Assembly (NCBI RefSeq): GCF_004341625.1
Contig: NZ_SLZG01000008.1
Span: 1 to 64,000 of the forward strand
DNA length: 64,000 nucleotides
Direction of reading: 5' to 3'
From: Rhizobium sp. BK376
Lineage (GTDB): Bacteria; Pseudomonadota; Alphaproteobacteria; Rhizobiales; Rhizobiaceae
Program-made: the position numbers and the translations under genes
Notes under the pieces: model-generated
The model's database searches: none
What the model was told of the DNA's origin: nothing
Seen by the model: only the letters and a program-made list of their open reading frames with translations
Shown: positions 40,921 through 50,432 of the stretch, piece after piece
Position numbering within the stretch: the stretch's first letter is position 1
How the letters are laid out: each line of letters begins with the position of its first letter

Positions 40921-41558
40921 GCGAAGAAACGACGGAATCGGCAGCGGGCGCCGAAAAGGACGATGCGCGCCACGCCGACAAGATGGCCAAGAAGAAGGCC
41001 GCGCGCGACAAGATCATGGCCACCAAGACCGATGAAAAAGGCCTGATCATCGTTCATACGGGGAAGGGCAAGGGCAAGTCGTCCTCCGCCTTCGGCATGA
41101 TCTTCCGCCATATCGCCCACAAGAAGCCCTGCGCCGTCGTCCAGTTCATCAAGGGCGCAATGTGGACGGGCGAGCGGGACCTGATCGAGAAGCATTTCTC
41201 CGATATCTGCCAATTCTATACGATGGGCGAGGGGTTCACCTGGGAGACACAGGACCGTGCCCGCGATGTGGCTGCGGCTGGTGCCGCATGGGAGAAAGCG
41301 AAAGAGCTGATCCGCGACGAGCGCAATTCGATGGTGCTGCTCGACGAGATCAACATTGCGCTGCGCTACGACTATCTCGATCTCAACGAGGTCGTCGAAT
41401 TCCTGAAGACAGAAAAGCCCTACATGACCCACGTCGTGCTGACCGGCCGCAACGCCAAGGAAGAGCTGATCGAGATCGCGGACCTCGTTACCGAGATGGA
41501 GCTGATCAAGCATCCCTTCCGCTCCGGCATCAAGGGACAGCCGGGTGTGGAGTTCTAA
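40917..41558 (+). CDS. cobO: corrinoid adenosyltransferase
   Basis: A 213-residue CobO/BtuR/CobA-type adenosyltransferase: P-loop H-T-G-K-G-K-G-K-S-S-S after an acidic/basic N-terminal extension of about 40 residues (Glu/Ala then Lys-rich), which is typical of alphaproteobacterial CobO. It adds the adenosyl group to the corrinoid. Last gene of the riboswitch-led operon; overlaps the cupin gene by 4 bases. Confidence 0.94.
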   Translation: MSEETTESAAGAEKDDARHADKMAKKKAARDKIMATKTDEKGLIIVHTGKGKGKSSSAFGMIFRHIAHKKPCAVVQFIKGAMWTGERDLIEKHFSDICQFYTMGEGFTWETQDRARDVAAAGAAWEKAKELIRDERNSMVLLDEINIALRYDYLDLNEVVEFLKTEKPYMTHVVLTGRNAKEELIEIADLVTEMELIKHPFRSGIKGQPGVEF

Positions 41559-41600
41559 AAAGGTCTGCAGCCCAGCGGTGGGGCATGCGTCCCAATTTCT

Positions 41601-41719
41601 TCGTCATTCCTGTCCTTGTGACAGGAATCCAGTCAGCCCAAGTCCTTGGGCTGAAAAGACTCTTTTGCCACGCGGACGCGCGGCTGCTGGATCCCTGTGA
41701 CGAGCACAGGGATGACGGA
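41601..41719. repeat. palindromic repeat element after cobO
   Basis: Imperfect inverted arms, beginning TCGTCATTCCTGTCCTTGTG (from 41601) and ending GAGCACAGGGATGACGGA (to 41719), flank a variable centre. It resembles a short palindromic element widespread between genes of Rhizobiales. It lies between cobO and the leftward yigZ-like gene and may serve as a terminator. Confidence 0.75.
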
Positions 41720-41765
41720 GGTGGACGAAGTGTAGCTTTATGATTGGCCAGATTTGCCTATCCAA

Positions 41766-42350
41766 CTACTTCACGCTGACGACGGCCCTTCCATTGGTCA
41801 GGTCGGACACTTTTCGAATGACGTCTTCCGTATTCGCCTCCGGTACCGCGATCTCCAGGATCGCGCCCGTTTCGACGAAGCGTTCCTCGGTGATCCGCGC
41901 ATCCGCTTGCGCCAGGAGCTTTGCCTTGACCAGCGCCAGATCGGAAAATTGTAGCTCGACGCTCGCCTGGACCATCGGGATGATAGGCCGATAAGGAACG
42001 GCCTGGAGGCAGAGCGCCGCCGTTCCGCCATAGGCGCGGATCAGGCCGCCGCTTCCGAGCAGCACGCCGCCGAACCAGCGTGTTACGATGACAGCCACCG
42101 TATCCAGTTTCTGGCCGTCGATCGCCTGCAGGATCGGCTTGCCGGCGGTGCCGCTCGGTTCGCCGTCGTCGCTGAACCGGTAGTTCTGGCCGACGCGCCA
42201 GGCCCAGCAATTGTGGTTGGCATCCGGAATGCTGTTTCGCGCGATGAAATCCTTGGCCGCGTCCATATCCGCGATCGGGGCGGCCGTCGCAGTGAAACGG
42301 CTGCGTTTGATTTCCTGGCTATAGGTCGATGTCGATTCCAGAGCGAACAT
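41766..42350 (-). CDS. YigZ/IMPACT family protein
   Basis: A 194-residue member of the YigZ/IMPACT family (UPF0029): F-S-D-D-G-E-P-S-G-T-A-G-K-P-I-L near residues 58-73 and V-T-R-W-F-G-G-V-L-L-G-S-G-G-L-I-R-A-Y-G-G. The family is linked to translation control or nucleic-acid binding; exact role unknown. Complete length. Confidence 0.88.
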   Translation of the reverse strand: MFALESTSTYSQEIKRSRFTATAAPIADMDAAKDFIARNSIPDANHNCWAWRVGQNYRFSDDGEPSGTAGKPILQAIDGQKLDTVAVIVTRWFGGVLLGSGGLIRAYGGTAALCLQAVPYRPIIPMVQASVELQFSDLALVKAKLLAQADARITEERFVETGAILEIAVPEANTEDVIRKVSDLTNGRAVVSVK

Positions 42351-42532
42351 GCTGCTGTTTAGCGGAACTGGGCGGCCCTGCGAAGCCGGTCGATGGTTCG
42401 ATGTGGAGATGCTAAGGGCAGCATATCAACCGGCGATCACCTTTTTGCGTTTTCTGGTGATTTGACTTGACCCCGATGCCTCCGGAAATATCGCGCCGCA
42501 TCGTGCGAAAAAGCCGCGACAGGGGGAGTACC

Positions 42533-43195
42533 ATGACGACTGCACGCCGAACCATGACCAGCATTGCTGCCGTTCTTCTACTCTGCGCTGCCGCGCCCTT
42601 GCCGGCGTTTGCCGAGACGATCATCGACGACTGGTCGAGCGTGAAGGTGCCGGCCGCGCCCGCGCTGAAGCCTGTCACGATCGACGTCAAGGATACCGCG
42701 CTTCTCGTGCTCGATTTCAACGGCGCGCAGGATCCGACCAAGGGGCCCTGCAACAGCAACACCAAGCCGCGCTGCCTTGCCTCGCTGCCGAAGATGGAAA
42801 AGCTTATTGCCGCCGCGCGCGACGCCAAGGTGCCCGTCATCTACAGCATCACGGCTCAGGCCGAGCCGAAGGACATCGCGATGGCGTTGACGCCGAAGGA
42901 GGGCGATCCGATCGTCAAGTCCGGGCCGGACAAATTCGTCAAGACCGATCTGGCCGACATCCTGACGAAGAAGGGCATCAAGACCGTCATCGTGACGGGG
43001 ACGGCCTCTGAAGGCGCCGTGCTCGATACCGCGACACATGCCGCGCTCTGGATGGGTATGAACGTCATCCTGCCGGTCGATGGCATGTCCTCGACCGAGC
43101 CCTATGCCGAGCAATATGTCGCCTGGCACATGATGAATGCGCCCGGCGTTTCGGCAAAGACGACGCTAACGGCGATCGACATGATCAAATTCTGA
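42533..43195 (+). CDS. exported isochorismatase-fold protein lacking the catalytic cysteine
   Basis: A 220-residue cysteine-hydrolase-superfamily protein (isochorismatase-like) with a signal peptide (about residues 1-27). The catalytic aspartate is kept (L-V-L-D-F, Asp61), but where family members have a cysteine the sequence reads T-A-S-E-G-A-V-L-D-T-A (Ala162). So hydrolase activity of the usual type is doubtful. Start chosen behind GGGGGAG. Function unknown. Confidence 0.75.
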   Translation: MTTARRTMTSIAAVLLLCAAAPLPAFAETIIDDWSSVKVPAAPALKPVTIDVKDTALLVLDFNGAQDPTKGPCNSNTKPRCLASLPKMEKLIAAARDAKVPVIYSITAQAEPKDIAMALTPKEGDPIVKSGPDKFVKTDLADILTKKGIKTVIVTGTASEGAVLDTATHAALWMGMNVILPVDGMSSTEPYAEQYVAWHMMNAPGVSAKTTLTAIDMIKF

Positions 43196-43240
43196 CGCGG
43201 GGTCGCGTCGCCGATCACGTCCGTCAGCCGATCATGCCCC

Positions 43241-45628
43241 TTAGCCAATCATGACGGCGAAATCCGATCCTTGCCATTTTTCGTCCTGAACCCAGAAAAT
43301 GGCAAAGCGGATGACGGTACCGGCCTCAATGGTAAGCGGCAGATCGAAAATATGCGTGCCGAGGCCGGTGTTGCGCGTAAGCGTGTCGGTTATCGTCGCC
43401 CAATCGTCTGAGGACCAGTGGATGATCGCAGGCGCCATCAGTTCGATGCGCAGCGGTCTTCCCCAGTCCACCCGCTCGACCATGGATGTCAGACGCCAGG
43501 CTATGGGGGCTACGGGCGGCCTGTTCTTCACATAGCGTTCAAGTGTTTGCGGCGGCGTGTCGAAGACCGCGCCGTCCCTCAGCGAGCGCAGCAGCTTGAT
43601 ATGCTCCGCATGCGCCCAGACCAGCGGCATGGCGCTGCCGGAGGGCTTTCCAAGGAAGAGTTCGCGCCCGGGAATATCGGCCTCATCCCATATCTGCTCC
43701 GGCAGAAGACCACCTGAGCTGGCAGAGGCCTCAAGGGCGGCGAGCAGGCGCTTTGCTTCGGCGACATTGCCCGCCGCAAGCTCGTAATGGGCTCGCTCGC
43801 CGGTCAGGAGAGGCCAGAGACGGCCTATGCCTATGCCGTGAAAGGGCGATCCGTCCTCCTGCTCGCCATAGCCGTCGTCGTTGTAGCGATACCAATAGGG
43901 TCCGGCAGGCAGCTCGCGCTTCAGCAGGAAATCGATCGCAGCGATCGTATTCAGGATACGCGGATCGTCAGCGGCCCGAAGGCCGAAGCGGACGAGGGCC
44001 AGCGCATCGGGGCTGACGAGGAGGCCAGCTTCCAGTGCTTCGCTGCTGTCCGGCCGGTTCTTGATTGGGATCAGGCCATGGGTCCGCGGCAACCCGTCCT
44101 CGGCGGCGAGTGCTATGCGCATATAGTAGCCGTCGATGCCGAGCTCCCTCGAGAGGTCCGTGTCGGCGGCATAGGTCCAATCTTCGATGCGCTCGTTCCA
44201 GCCGTCGGCCACTTCGCGAAGATATTGCGCCTCCTCGTTCATCCCTGCCACCTGCATCGCGTCTGCGGCGGCCAATAGTGCCGCGATCTCGACCGCGAGC
44301 GTGAAAGGCGAATATCCGCCGTCCTCTTCCCAGCGATCCTGCTGGGTCGCCGGTCCGTTGCGGATGATGTAGCTTGCGGCTGCCTCGATCATCGGCAGAT
44401 ACTGGTCGGCCTCTTCGGGCGCTATGGCCTTGGCTCTGAGCAGCATGTCGTAAAGCAGGATCGGGAAGGCGGTCTCGTCCATCTGGATGCCGTACCAGTA
44501 GGGCCGGCCGTCGAGCCAGGCGTTCTGGACCCAATGCCCGTCTCCTTCCTGGATGGCGACGAGATAGTCGAGCACGGATCGTGCATCCTTCTCGCTGCCG
44601 GCCGCAAGGAAGCCGCCGGCGGTTTCGACGAGGTCACGCGTCCAGACGAGATGGTAGCCGCCGATATCGTCATCGCTCTTGTTGAAGCCCCAAGGGATGG
44701 AAAGGCTGGCGATGATGGCGCCCGAGGCATCGTCGCGATGGGTGGCCAGCACCGACGTGCTGACGCGGTAGCGGTTCAATGTCTGCGGATCATGGGGTTC
44801 GTCGAGCGGCAAGAGACCGGACTGCCATTTCCGCCAGCCGGCACGATATTGCTTCAGCGCGGGCCCTACACCTTTCTGGAGGCTGAGGAGCGCGCGGAAC
44901 GCCGATTCCTCCGGCTGCGTTCCGAAGCCGAGCGCGAGCACCGCGCCGCCTTTTCCAGCAATAAGATCGATCGTTCCGGAGAGAGCGACATTGCCATATT
45001 CGGCGCGCTGGAACTCAAGCCGCAAGCCTTCACCCTTGTGCAATGTCTGCCAGCCGTCCGACAGTCCGACATAGCCTGCCGACCGGGCGATCCAGGGCGT
45101 GGAGGAGGCAACGGCGAGCGAACGGCCGGCTCCCTGCGCAAAGAGCATCTGGCGTCCCTTGAAGTCTCCATACCATGCGGTGTTGTCAGCTCCGGCATTG
45201 ACGAGGTGCGGGGCGACAAGCGCGTGCAGCCGATAGTCCTGGAGCTGGCCGACCAGAGCCTCAAACCGGATATCTTGGAGAACCACCTCGCGCTCGGGAT
45301 CGGTCAGAATGATCTTGGTGATACGGTAGCGGCCATCCTTGGCGGTGTTGACCAGCCGAAAGGCGGGAACGCCGTCCTCGATCATCTCGACGGTGTGGTC
45401 GGTATCGCGCTTCTCCTCGGAGAAGTAATCATTGGCAGTGACGACGAAGCCGAAATCGCGGATGCTGGCCATGTCGAGACGGGGCGCGTAAACCTCGTTG
45501 AGGATGCCGTGGCTGGCCGTGAACCAGACCTGGCTTTCGGGGCTGACGGCGGTGCCGACGGCGCTCTTGTCGCTCGAAGTCCAGCGTGGCTCAATGCCGG
45601 GGGCGCCGGGTGCATCTGTCGTATCCAT
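43241..45628 (-). CDS. GH15 glucoamylase/glucodextranase-type enzyme
   Basis: A 795-residue GH15 protein: an N-terminal beta-sandwich domain (residues about 15-290), the (alpha/alpha)6 catalytic domain with Q-M-D-E-T-A-F-P near residue 391 (general acid region) and L-W-P-L-L-T-G-E-R near 606 (general base region), and a C-terminal beta domain. It releases glucose from alpha-glucans. The ATG at 45628 follows AAAGGA; the open frame continues upstream over the ROK gene's start and is ignored. No signal peptide, so action on internal glucans is likely. It is divergent from the ROK kinase. Confidence 0.87.
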   Translation of the reverse strand: MDTTDAPGAPGIEPRWTSSDKSAVGTAVSPESQVWFTASHGILNEVYAPRLDMASIRDFGFVVTANDYFSEEKRDTDHTVEMIEDGVPAFRLVNTAKDGRYRITKIILTDPEREVVLQDIRFEALVGQLQDYRLHALVAPHLVNAGADNTAWYGDFKGRQMLFAQGAGRSLAVASSTPWIARSAGYVGLSDGWQTLHKGEGLRLEFQRAEYGNVALSGTIDLIAGKGGAVLALGFGTQPEESAFRALLSLQKGVGPALKQYRAGWRKWQSGLLPLDEPHDPQTLNRYRVSTSVLATHRDDASGAIIASLSIPWGFNKSDDDIGGYHLVWTRDLVETAGGFLAAGSEKDARSVLDYLVAIQEGDGHWVQNAWLDGRPYWYGIQMDETAFPILLYDMLLRAKAIAPEEADQYLPMIEAAASYIIRNGPATQQDRWEEDGGYSPFTLAVEIAALLAAADAMQVAGMNEEAQYLREVADGWNERIEDWTYAADTDLSRELGIDGYYMRIALAAEDGLPRTHGLIPIKNRPDSSEALEAGLLVSPDALALVRFGLRAADDPRILNTIAAIDFLLKRELPAGPYWYRYNDDGYGEQEDGSPFHGIGIGRLWPLLTGERAHYELAAGNVAEAKRLLAALEASASSGGLLPEQIWDEADIPGRELFLGKPSGSAMPLVWAHAEHIKLLRSLRDGAVFDTPPQTLERYVKNRPPVAPIAWRLTSMVERVDWGRPLRIELMAPAIIHWSSDDWATITDTLTRNTGLGTHIFDLPLTIEAGTVIRFAIFWVQDEKWQGSDFAVMIG

Positions 45629-45875
45629 CGTCTGGTCGTCCTTTGATGAGGCAAGCTCCCGATTTTCGACCGTCGCCCGAAAAAGGGCTGGCGGCGATCG
45701 TGAACGAAGTTGCCCAAGTTGACGTCGCGTTCGGCATCTAAAACTGTAATTTGCCCGACGAATCGTAGAAACGATAGCCGGCGCGTGAGCGGGCCCTAGA
45801 TAAATATCGACTTGATGGTCACCGGGTGGAAATAGCGGGATTGCCCAAGGCGGCAACCGGAACAAGGAGTGGCAG

Positions 45876-46607
45876 ATGACCGATGAAATTGGCGCGGCGA
45901 TCAACCAGAGTCTGAAGACGAAAAAGAGTGCGCAGAAGACGGTGCTGGCAATCGATCTCGGCGGATCGCATGTCAAGGTTTCGCTCAGCACGATCGGCGG
46001 AAAGCGGGCGGTGGAATCCGGGCCGCATATGACGCCAAAGCAGATGGTCGAAGCCGTCAAGGATCTTGCTTCGGGATGGGATTACGACGCGATCGGCATG
46101 GGCTATCCCGGTCCGATCGCCGACAACAAGCCGGCGCTGGAACCGCACAATCTCGGCAGCGGCTGGAAAGGGTTCGACTTCCAGGCGGCATTCGACAAGC
46201 CTTTGCGATTGGTCAACGATGCCATGATGCAGGCGATCGGCAGCTACGAGGGCGGGCGGATGCTCTTTCTCGGACTAGGCACCGGGCTCGGCGCGGCAAT
46301 GGTGGCAGAGAATGTCTGCCTGCCGATGGAGCTTGCGCATCTGCCCTACAGGAAGGGCAATACGTTCGAGGACTACGTTGGCGAGCGTGGTCTGCAGCGT
46401 CGCGGCAAGGCCAAGTGGCGCCTGTCGGTCGTCGACGTCGTCGAGCGGCTGCAGGCGGCGCTCCAGTCCGACTACATCGTCATCGGTGGTGGCAATGTCG
46501 ATAAGTTGAAGGAGCTTCCGCCCAACTGCCGGCGCGGCTCGAACGAGAATGCTTTCCTCGGTGGCTTCCGGCTGTGGCAGGACGAGAAGCTCATCGTTCG
46601 CTACTAG
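45876..46607 (+). CDS. ROK-family kinase (glucokinase/polyphosphate glucokinase-like)
   Basis: A 243-residue sugar kinase of the ROK/PpgK type: A-I-D-L-G-G-S-H-V-K-V phosphate loop at the start, and G-L-G-T-G-L-G-A-A-M. The size and motif layout resemble polyphosphate glucokinases. It is divergent from the GH15 glucoamylase, so the pair may release and phosphorylate glucose from internal alpha-glucan. ATG follows ACAAGGAGTGGCAG. Confidence 0.82.
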   Translation: MTDEIGAAINQSLKTKKSAQKTVLAIDLGGSHVKVSLSTIGGKRAVESGPHMTPKQMVEAVKDLASGWDYDAIGMGYPGPIADNKPALEPHNLGSGWKGFDFQAAFDKPLRLVNDAMMQAIGSYEGGRMLFLGLGTGLGAAMVAENVCLPMELAHLPYRKGNTFEDYVGERGLQRRGKAKWRLSVVDVVERLQAALQSDYIVIGGGNVDKLKELPPNCRRGSNENAFLGGFRLWQDEKLIVRY

Positions 46608-46631
46608 GATTTTCTCGAATCATTCCAGTGG

Positions 46632-47447
46632 TTACCCGGGCTTTGTTACAGCAGCGAATTCTTTCAGGATGCTCGCGGTTTCAGCATTCGCCGGGAAGAA
46701 GGATTCCACTGCAAGCTCGGACAAGGTGATATCCACTGGTGTGCCGAACACCGTTATTGTCGAGAAGAGCGAGAGGATACCTTTCTCGGTCTCCAACTCG
46801 AGCGGAACGACGATGCCGCCATAGTCGCGCTCAGGCGACGGTTTGTTTCGCCGCGCGGACGGCTCCGGATAGGCGGACAATTCGGTCAGGAGGCCGGCAA
46901 GCACACGGTCACGGGTGGAGGATATCTGCTGGTGCAGGCGCTCCAGAAGATGCGTGCGCCACTCAGCCAGGTTAATGATCTTCGGTGCCATGCCCTGCGG
47001 ATGCAGGCTGAGGCGCAGAACGTTGACCGGCGGTTCGAGCAGTGCTGCGTCGGCGACGCCGGTCAGCAGAGGCGCAACCGCTGCATTGGCGGCGATCAGC
47101 GTCCAGTGACGATCGACAGCGAGCGCGGGAAATGGCTCATGCCCCTTCAACACCATGTCGACAGCCTGCCGAGCCGGAGCTAGCGCTGGATCGTCCAGCG
47201 AGCGCTCGGCGAAGACAGGAGCAAATCCAGCGGCCAGCAGCATGGGGTTTCGCTCCCTCAGAGGCACCGCCAGCCGCTCCGCCAGATGGAGAAGCATCTC
47301 TCGGCTGGGGGTGGCGCGCCCGCTCTCGATGAAGCTCAGATGCCGTTGCGAGATGTCGGCTTCGAGGGCGAAATCGAGCTGGCTCAGGTGGCGGCGCTGC
47401 CGCCATTCGCGCAGGTAGTCGCCGAGAGAGCGGGCGGCCGTCGTCAT
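46632..47447 (-). CDS. MmyB-type XRE transcriptional regulator
   Basis: A 271-residue regulator: helix-turn-helix XRE domain (L-S-Q-L-D-F-A-L-E-A-D-I-S-Q-R-H-L-S at about 22-39) and a C-terminal MmyB-like ligand-binding domain (PF17765). It overlaps the SnoaL-like gene by 4 bases (ATGA at 47444-47447), so they are coupled. Target and ligand unknown. Confidence 0.87.
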   Translation of the reverse strand: MTTAARSLGDYLREWRQRRHLSQLDFALEADISQRHLSFIESGRATPSREMLLHLAERLAVPLRERNPMLLAAGFAPVFAERSLDDPALAPARQAVDMVLKGHEPFPALAVDRHWTLIAANAAVAPLLTGVADAALLEPPVNVLRLSLHPQGMAPKIINLAEWRTHLLERLHQQISSTRDRVLAGLLTELSAYPEPSARRNKPSPERDYGGIVVPLELETEKGILSLFSTITVFGTPVDITLSELAVESFFPANAETASILKEFAAVTKPG

Positions 47448-47812
47448 GCCGCCTCTGCCGGAAGCTGGTCGATAAAGCCATTGACCGTCTTCATCCGATC
47501 GCCGTCCAGAAGCGCGAAATCCGTGCCCATGATCATGTCCGGCTGATGCTGCGGCCCGAGCTGCCAGGAAAAGCGCAGATTGTCGCCATGGCGGTCGGCT
47601 GGCTTTACCAGGGAAAAGCGGAAGCCAGGGAAGCGGTCGTGCACCGCGGCGACCAATCCATCGATCTCGGCATAACCTTCGGCCTTCATCATCGGATCGA
47701 CATAGACCGCATCTTCGGTCCAGCACTCGGCAATCATCTTGCGCCGCCGATCCGCATCGGTTTCGTTCCAGATCGCGATGTAACGCTCGGCCAGTTCAGT
47801 CGCATCAAACAT
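47444..47812 (-). CDS. SnoaL/NTF2-like protein
   Basis: A 122-residue protein of the nuclear-transport-factor-2-like fold: Y-I-A-I-W-N-E-T-D, A-V-Y-V-D-P-M and the closing V-N-G-F-I-D-Q-L-P. Such folds act as isomerases, dehydratases or small binding proteins. First gene of a two-gene unit with the MmyB-type regulator. Confidence 0.8.
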   Translation of the reverse strand: MFDATELAERYIAIWNETDADRRRKMIAECWTEDAVYVDPMMKAEGYAEIDGLVAAVHDRFPGFRFSLVKPADRHGDNLRFSWQLGPQHQPDMIMGTDFALLDGDRMKTVNGFIDQLPAEAA

Positions 47813-47932
47813 TGTCTCGTCTCCTTTGTGATCGCCCGGTCCATCCAGGCCTCGCGATCATGCGAAAGGCAGCATGCAGCATCAATTACGCCAGAGGTAA
47901 TTGAACGAGGCAATAATAGAGCAAAGTGCTCT

Positions 47933-48718
47933 TTAAAAACCCAGCCAAACCCGCACGGGATTGGACGGATCGGCGATCAGCTTGATCGCGAAGGCGATGC
48001 AGACGACGACAAGCAAGGGCTTGATGATCTTTGCGCCGTTGCGCATGGCGAGCCGCGATCCGGCCTGCGCGCCGAGGAACTGACCGACGCCCATGGTCAG
48101 GCCGACCTTCCAGAGAATTACCCCGTAGGACATGAAGACGATCAGCGCGCCCAGATTGGAGCCGAAATTCAGGAGCTTGGTGTGCGCCGTCGCCTTCAGG
48201 AGGCCGAAGCCGGCGAGGCTGACGAAACCGAGCATCAGGAAAGATCCGGTGCCGGGGCCGAAGGCGCCGTCGTAGAAGCCGATCAGCGGCACCAGCGTCA
48301 ATCCGAAGGCAAGCGCGCTCATGCGCCGGTGCTTTTCGACATCGCCGAGATTGGGCTTGAAGGCGAAATAGAGCGCAATCGCGATCAGCAGGAAGGGCAT
48401 GACGATGCCGAGAACCTGGCTTGGCATGATGGTCGCCAGTGCTGCGCCCAATGCGCCGCCTCCGACAGCCATCAGAGCCATCGGCAATTGCTCGCGCAGC
48501 TGGACGTGACCCTTGCGGGCATAGGCGAGCGTTGCCGAGCCCGCGCCGAATATGGACTGCACCTTGTTGGTCCCAAGCGTCTGCAACGGTGGAATACCTG
48601 CGATCAGCATAGCGGGTACGGTGATCAGACCGCCGCCGCCGGCAATGGAATCGACGAAACCGGCAAAGAAAGCGGCGGCAAAGAGCAGAAGAAGAAGGTG
48701 GAGGGTAATGTCTTGCAA
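47933..48718 (-). CDS. TauE/SafE-type membrane protein
   Basis: A TauE/SafE-family permease of about 261 residues with seven to eight hydrophobic helices and the G-F-V-D-S-I-A-G-G-G-G-L-I-T-V-P motif near the N-terminus, plus F-V-A repeated half-helices. Family members export sulfite, sulfoacetate or other organic anions. Start uncertain: a TTG at 48718 gives the usual N-terminus; ATG codons at 48766 and 48787 add 16-23 residues. Confidence 0.85.
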   Translation of the reverse strand: MQDITLHLLLLLFAAAFFAGFVDSIAGGGGLITVPAMLIAGIPPLQTLGTNKVQSIFGAGSATLAYARKGHVQLREQLPMALMAVGGGALGAALATIMPSQVLGIVMPFLLIAIALYFAFKPNLGDVEKHRRMSALAFGLTLVPLIGFYDGAFGPGTGSFLMLGFVSLAGFGLLKATAHTKLLNFGSNLGALIVFMSYGVILWKVGLTMGVGQFLGAQAGSRLAMRNGAKIIKPLLVVVCIAFAIKLIADPSNPVRVWLGF

Positions 48719-48832
48719 GATGAAGGACTCTGGGCGATTGGAATGGTGCGCCTTGTTGCATTCCATGGCCTTGCCAGCAATTGCCATTCCGACACAGTGC
48801 GGCAAAATTGACGAATCTGGTGAGCGGTGGAG

Positions 48833-49273
48833 ATGTCGGTAGATCCTGACGTGAAAGATACGAGCTATCCGCGTCATTCCGATGCGGACGCGAGGCGTTT
48901 CGTGCTTGGCGTGGGCTGCGAGCGCGGGGCCTCCATTGCCGATGTCCGCGCGCTTGCCGAGGAGGCCCTGTCTGCAGCGGGAATTAGGGCGGGGCAAGTG
49001 GCATGCCTCTCCTCGATCGACATGAAGCGGGAAGAACCTGCAATTCTTGCGCTTGCAGATTATCTCGAGGTGCCGCTTCGTTTCTTTGATGCCGCGACGC
49101 TGGAGAGGGAGACGCCGCGGCTGAAGAACCCTTCCGAATTGGTCTTTGCCCGCGTCGGCTGCCACGGTGTGGCCGAAGCTGCGGCTCTGGCTGCTGCCGG
49201 ACCTTCGGCGATCCTTGTCGTGCCGAAGCTGAAATCGGCGTTCTCGACCGCCGCGATCGCTGAAATCTGCTGA
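48833..49273 (+). CDS. cobE: CobE/CbiG C-terminal-type cobalamin protein
   Basis: A 146-residue protein matching CobE and the C-terminal domain of CbiG: V-L-G-V-G-C-E-R-G-A near residue 26, then I-D-M-K-R-E-E-P and a final V-P-K-L-K-S-A-F-S-T-A-A-I-A. It is associated with the corrin ring-contraction steps of B12 biosynthesis; its exact job in the aerobic pathway is not settled. An alternative GTG start lies 6 bases upstream. It lies 148 bases before the nucleoside hydrolase gene, apart from the other cob clusters. Confidence 0.82.
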   Translation: MSVDPDVKDTSYPRHSDADARRFVLGVGCERGASIADVRALAEEALSAAGIRAGQVACLSSIDMKREEPAILALADYLEVPLRFFDAATLERETPRLKNPSELVFARVGCHGVAEAAALAAAGPSAILVVPKLKSAFSTAAIAEIC

Positions 49274-49421
49274 AAATTCGGGATTTCTGACCTGATTCAC
49301 CGCAAGCTGTGACGAAATCGCTCAAAATCGCGTCGGATATTGCAGAAATGGCGTCTGCCGGTATGGTGAGGCATTTCGCCGGTCATCCCGTGACGCGGCG
49401 ACTGAATAGCAAGGAATAATC

Positions 49422-50372
49422 ATGCACAAAGTCATTTACGACACGGACCCTGGCGTCGACGATGCCATGGCGCTCCTCTTTTTGCACCGCCACCCTGACA
49501 TCGACCTGCTTGGCGTAACGACGGTTTTCGGGAATGCGTCGGTCGAGACGACGACCCGCAATGCGCTTTTCCTGAAGCGCGAATGGGGCATTCCGTGCCC
49601 CGTCGCCAAGGGCGCCAGCGTTACCTTCGATCCCTCGCGCCAGGAACGTGCATGGCCGACATGGGTTCATGGGGTTAACGGCCTCGGCGATATCGACGTC
49701 CCCGAGACAGTCGATATTTCACCCGATCCGCGTCCGGCCTACCAGTTCATCATCGACACCGTGCGTGCCAATCCGGGCGAGGTGACCCTGGTCGCGGTCG
49801 GTCGCATGACCAATCTGGCGCTGGCGCTGAAGCATGACCCTGACATCGCCAGGCTGGTGAAGGATGTCGTCATCATGGGCGGCTCCTTCTACGTGCCGGG
49901 CAACGTTTCGCCGGTCGCCGAAGCCAATATCCATGGGGACCCGGAGGCCGCCGATGTCGTCATGACGGCCGCCTGGAAGGTCGTGGTCGTCGGCCTCGAC
50001 GTAACGGCGGTCACGACCATGAGCCGCAGCTATCTGGGCGAGATGGCGAAATCGGGCGGCAAGTCGGTCCAATTGCTCAACGATCTGTCGCAGTCCTATA
50101 TCGACTTCTACAAGCATGCGGTCGAGGACGGCATGATGGTGCATGACAGCTGCGCCTGCGTCTATGTCGTGGCGCCCGAATTGTTCGAGACGATCACCGG
50201 CTCCGTCCGCGTCGTCTGCGGCGGCATTGCCGACGGCCAGACCATCGTGAAGCCGGATGGCAAGCGCTTCCCACCAGGCGACTGGGACAATCTGCCAAGC
50301 CAGATCGTCTGCACCGGCATCCAGTCGGAAAAGGTCATCGACCTTATCCGCGATGCGATCCTGACGGCTTAA
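49422..50372 (+). CDS. nucleoside hydrolase
   Basis: A 316-residue inosine/uridine-preferring nucleoside hydrolase: the D-T-D-P-G-V-D-D-A motif at about residues 7-15 binds calcium, and G-R-M-T-N-L-A-L-A-L and G-G-S-F-Y lie in the usual places. It splits ribonucleosides to base and ribose. Complete; preceded by AAGGAATAATC. Confidence 0.92.
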   Translation: MHKVIYDTDPGVDDAMALLFLHRHPDIDLLGVTTVFGNASVETTTRNALFLKREWGIPCPVAKGASVTFDPSRQERAWPTWVHGVNGLGDIDVPETVDISPDPRPAYQFIIDTVRANPGEVTLVAVGRMTNLALALKHDPDIARLVKDVVIMGGSFYVPGNVSPVAEANIHGDPEAADVVMTAAWKVVVVGLDVTAVTTMSRSYLGEMAKSGGKSVQLLNDLSQSYIDFYKHAVEDGMMVHDSCACVYVVAPELFETITGSVRVVCGGIADGQTIVKPDGKRFPPGDWDNLPSQIVCTGIQSEKVIDLIRDAILTA

Positions 50373-50396
50373 GCCGCCAGATCACCCGGGAGTAAG

Positions 50397-50425
50397 GAGG
50401 CTCGCCGCAGATCGCGGCGGGCCTC
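50397..50425. terminator. bidirectional terminator-like hairpin
   Basis: GAGGCTCGCCGC pairs with GCGGCGGGCCTC around a 5-base loop, between the 3' ends of the convergent nucleoside hydrolase and aldo-keto reductase genes. On the + strand it is followed by GTCTCTATT. Confidence 0.6.
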
Positions 50426-50432
50426 GTCTCTA

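Noticed and set aside
44534..45646. 370-residue rightward frame over the GH15 gene
   Set aside because: Shadow frame inside an assigned enzyme gene.
47546..48811. 421-residue rightward frame over the TauE gene
   Set aside because: Antisense to a clear membrane protein; no recognisable domain.
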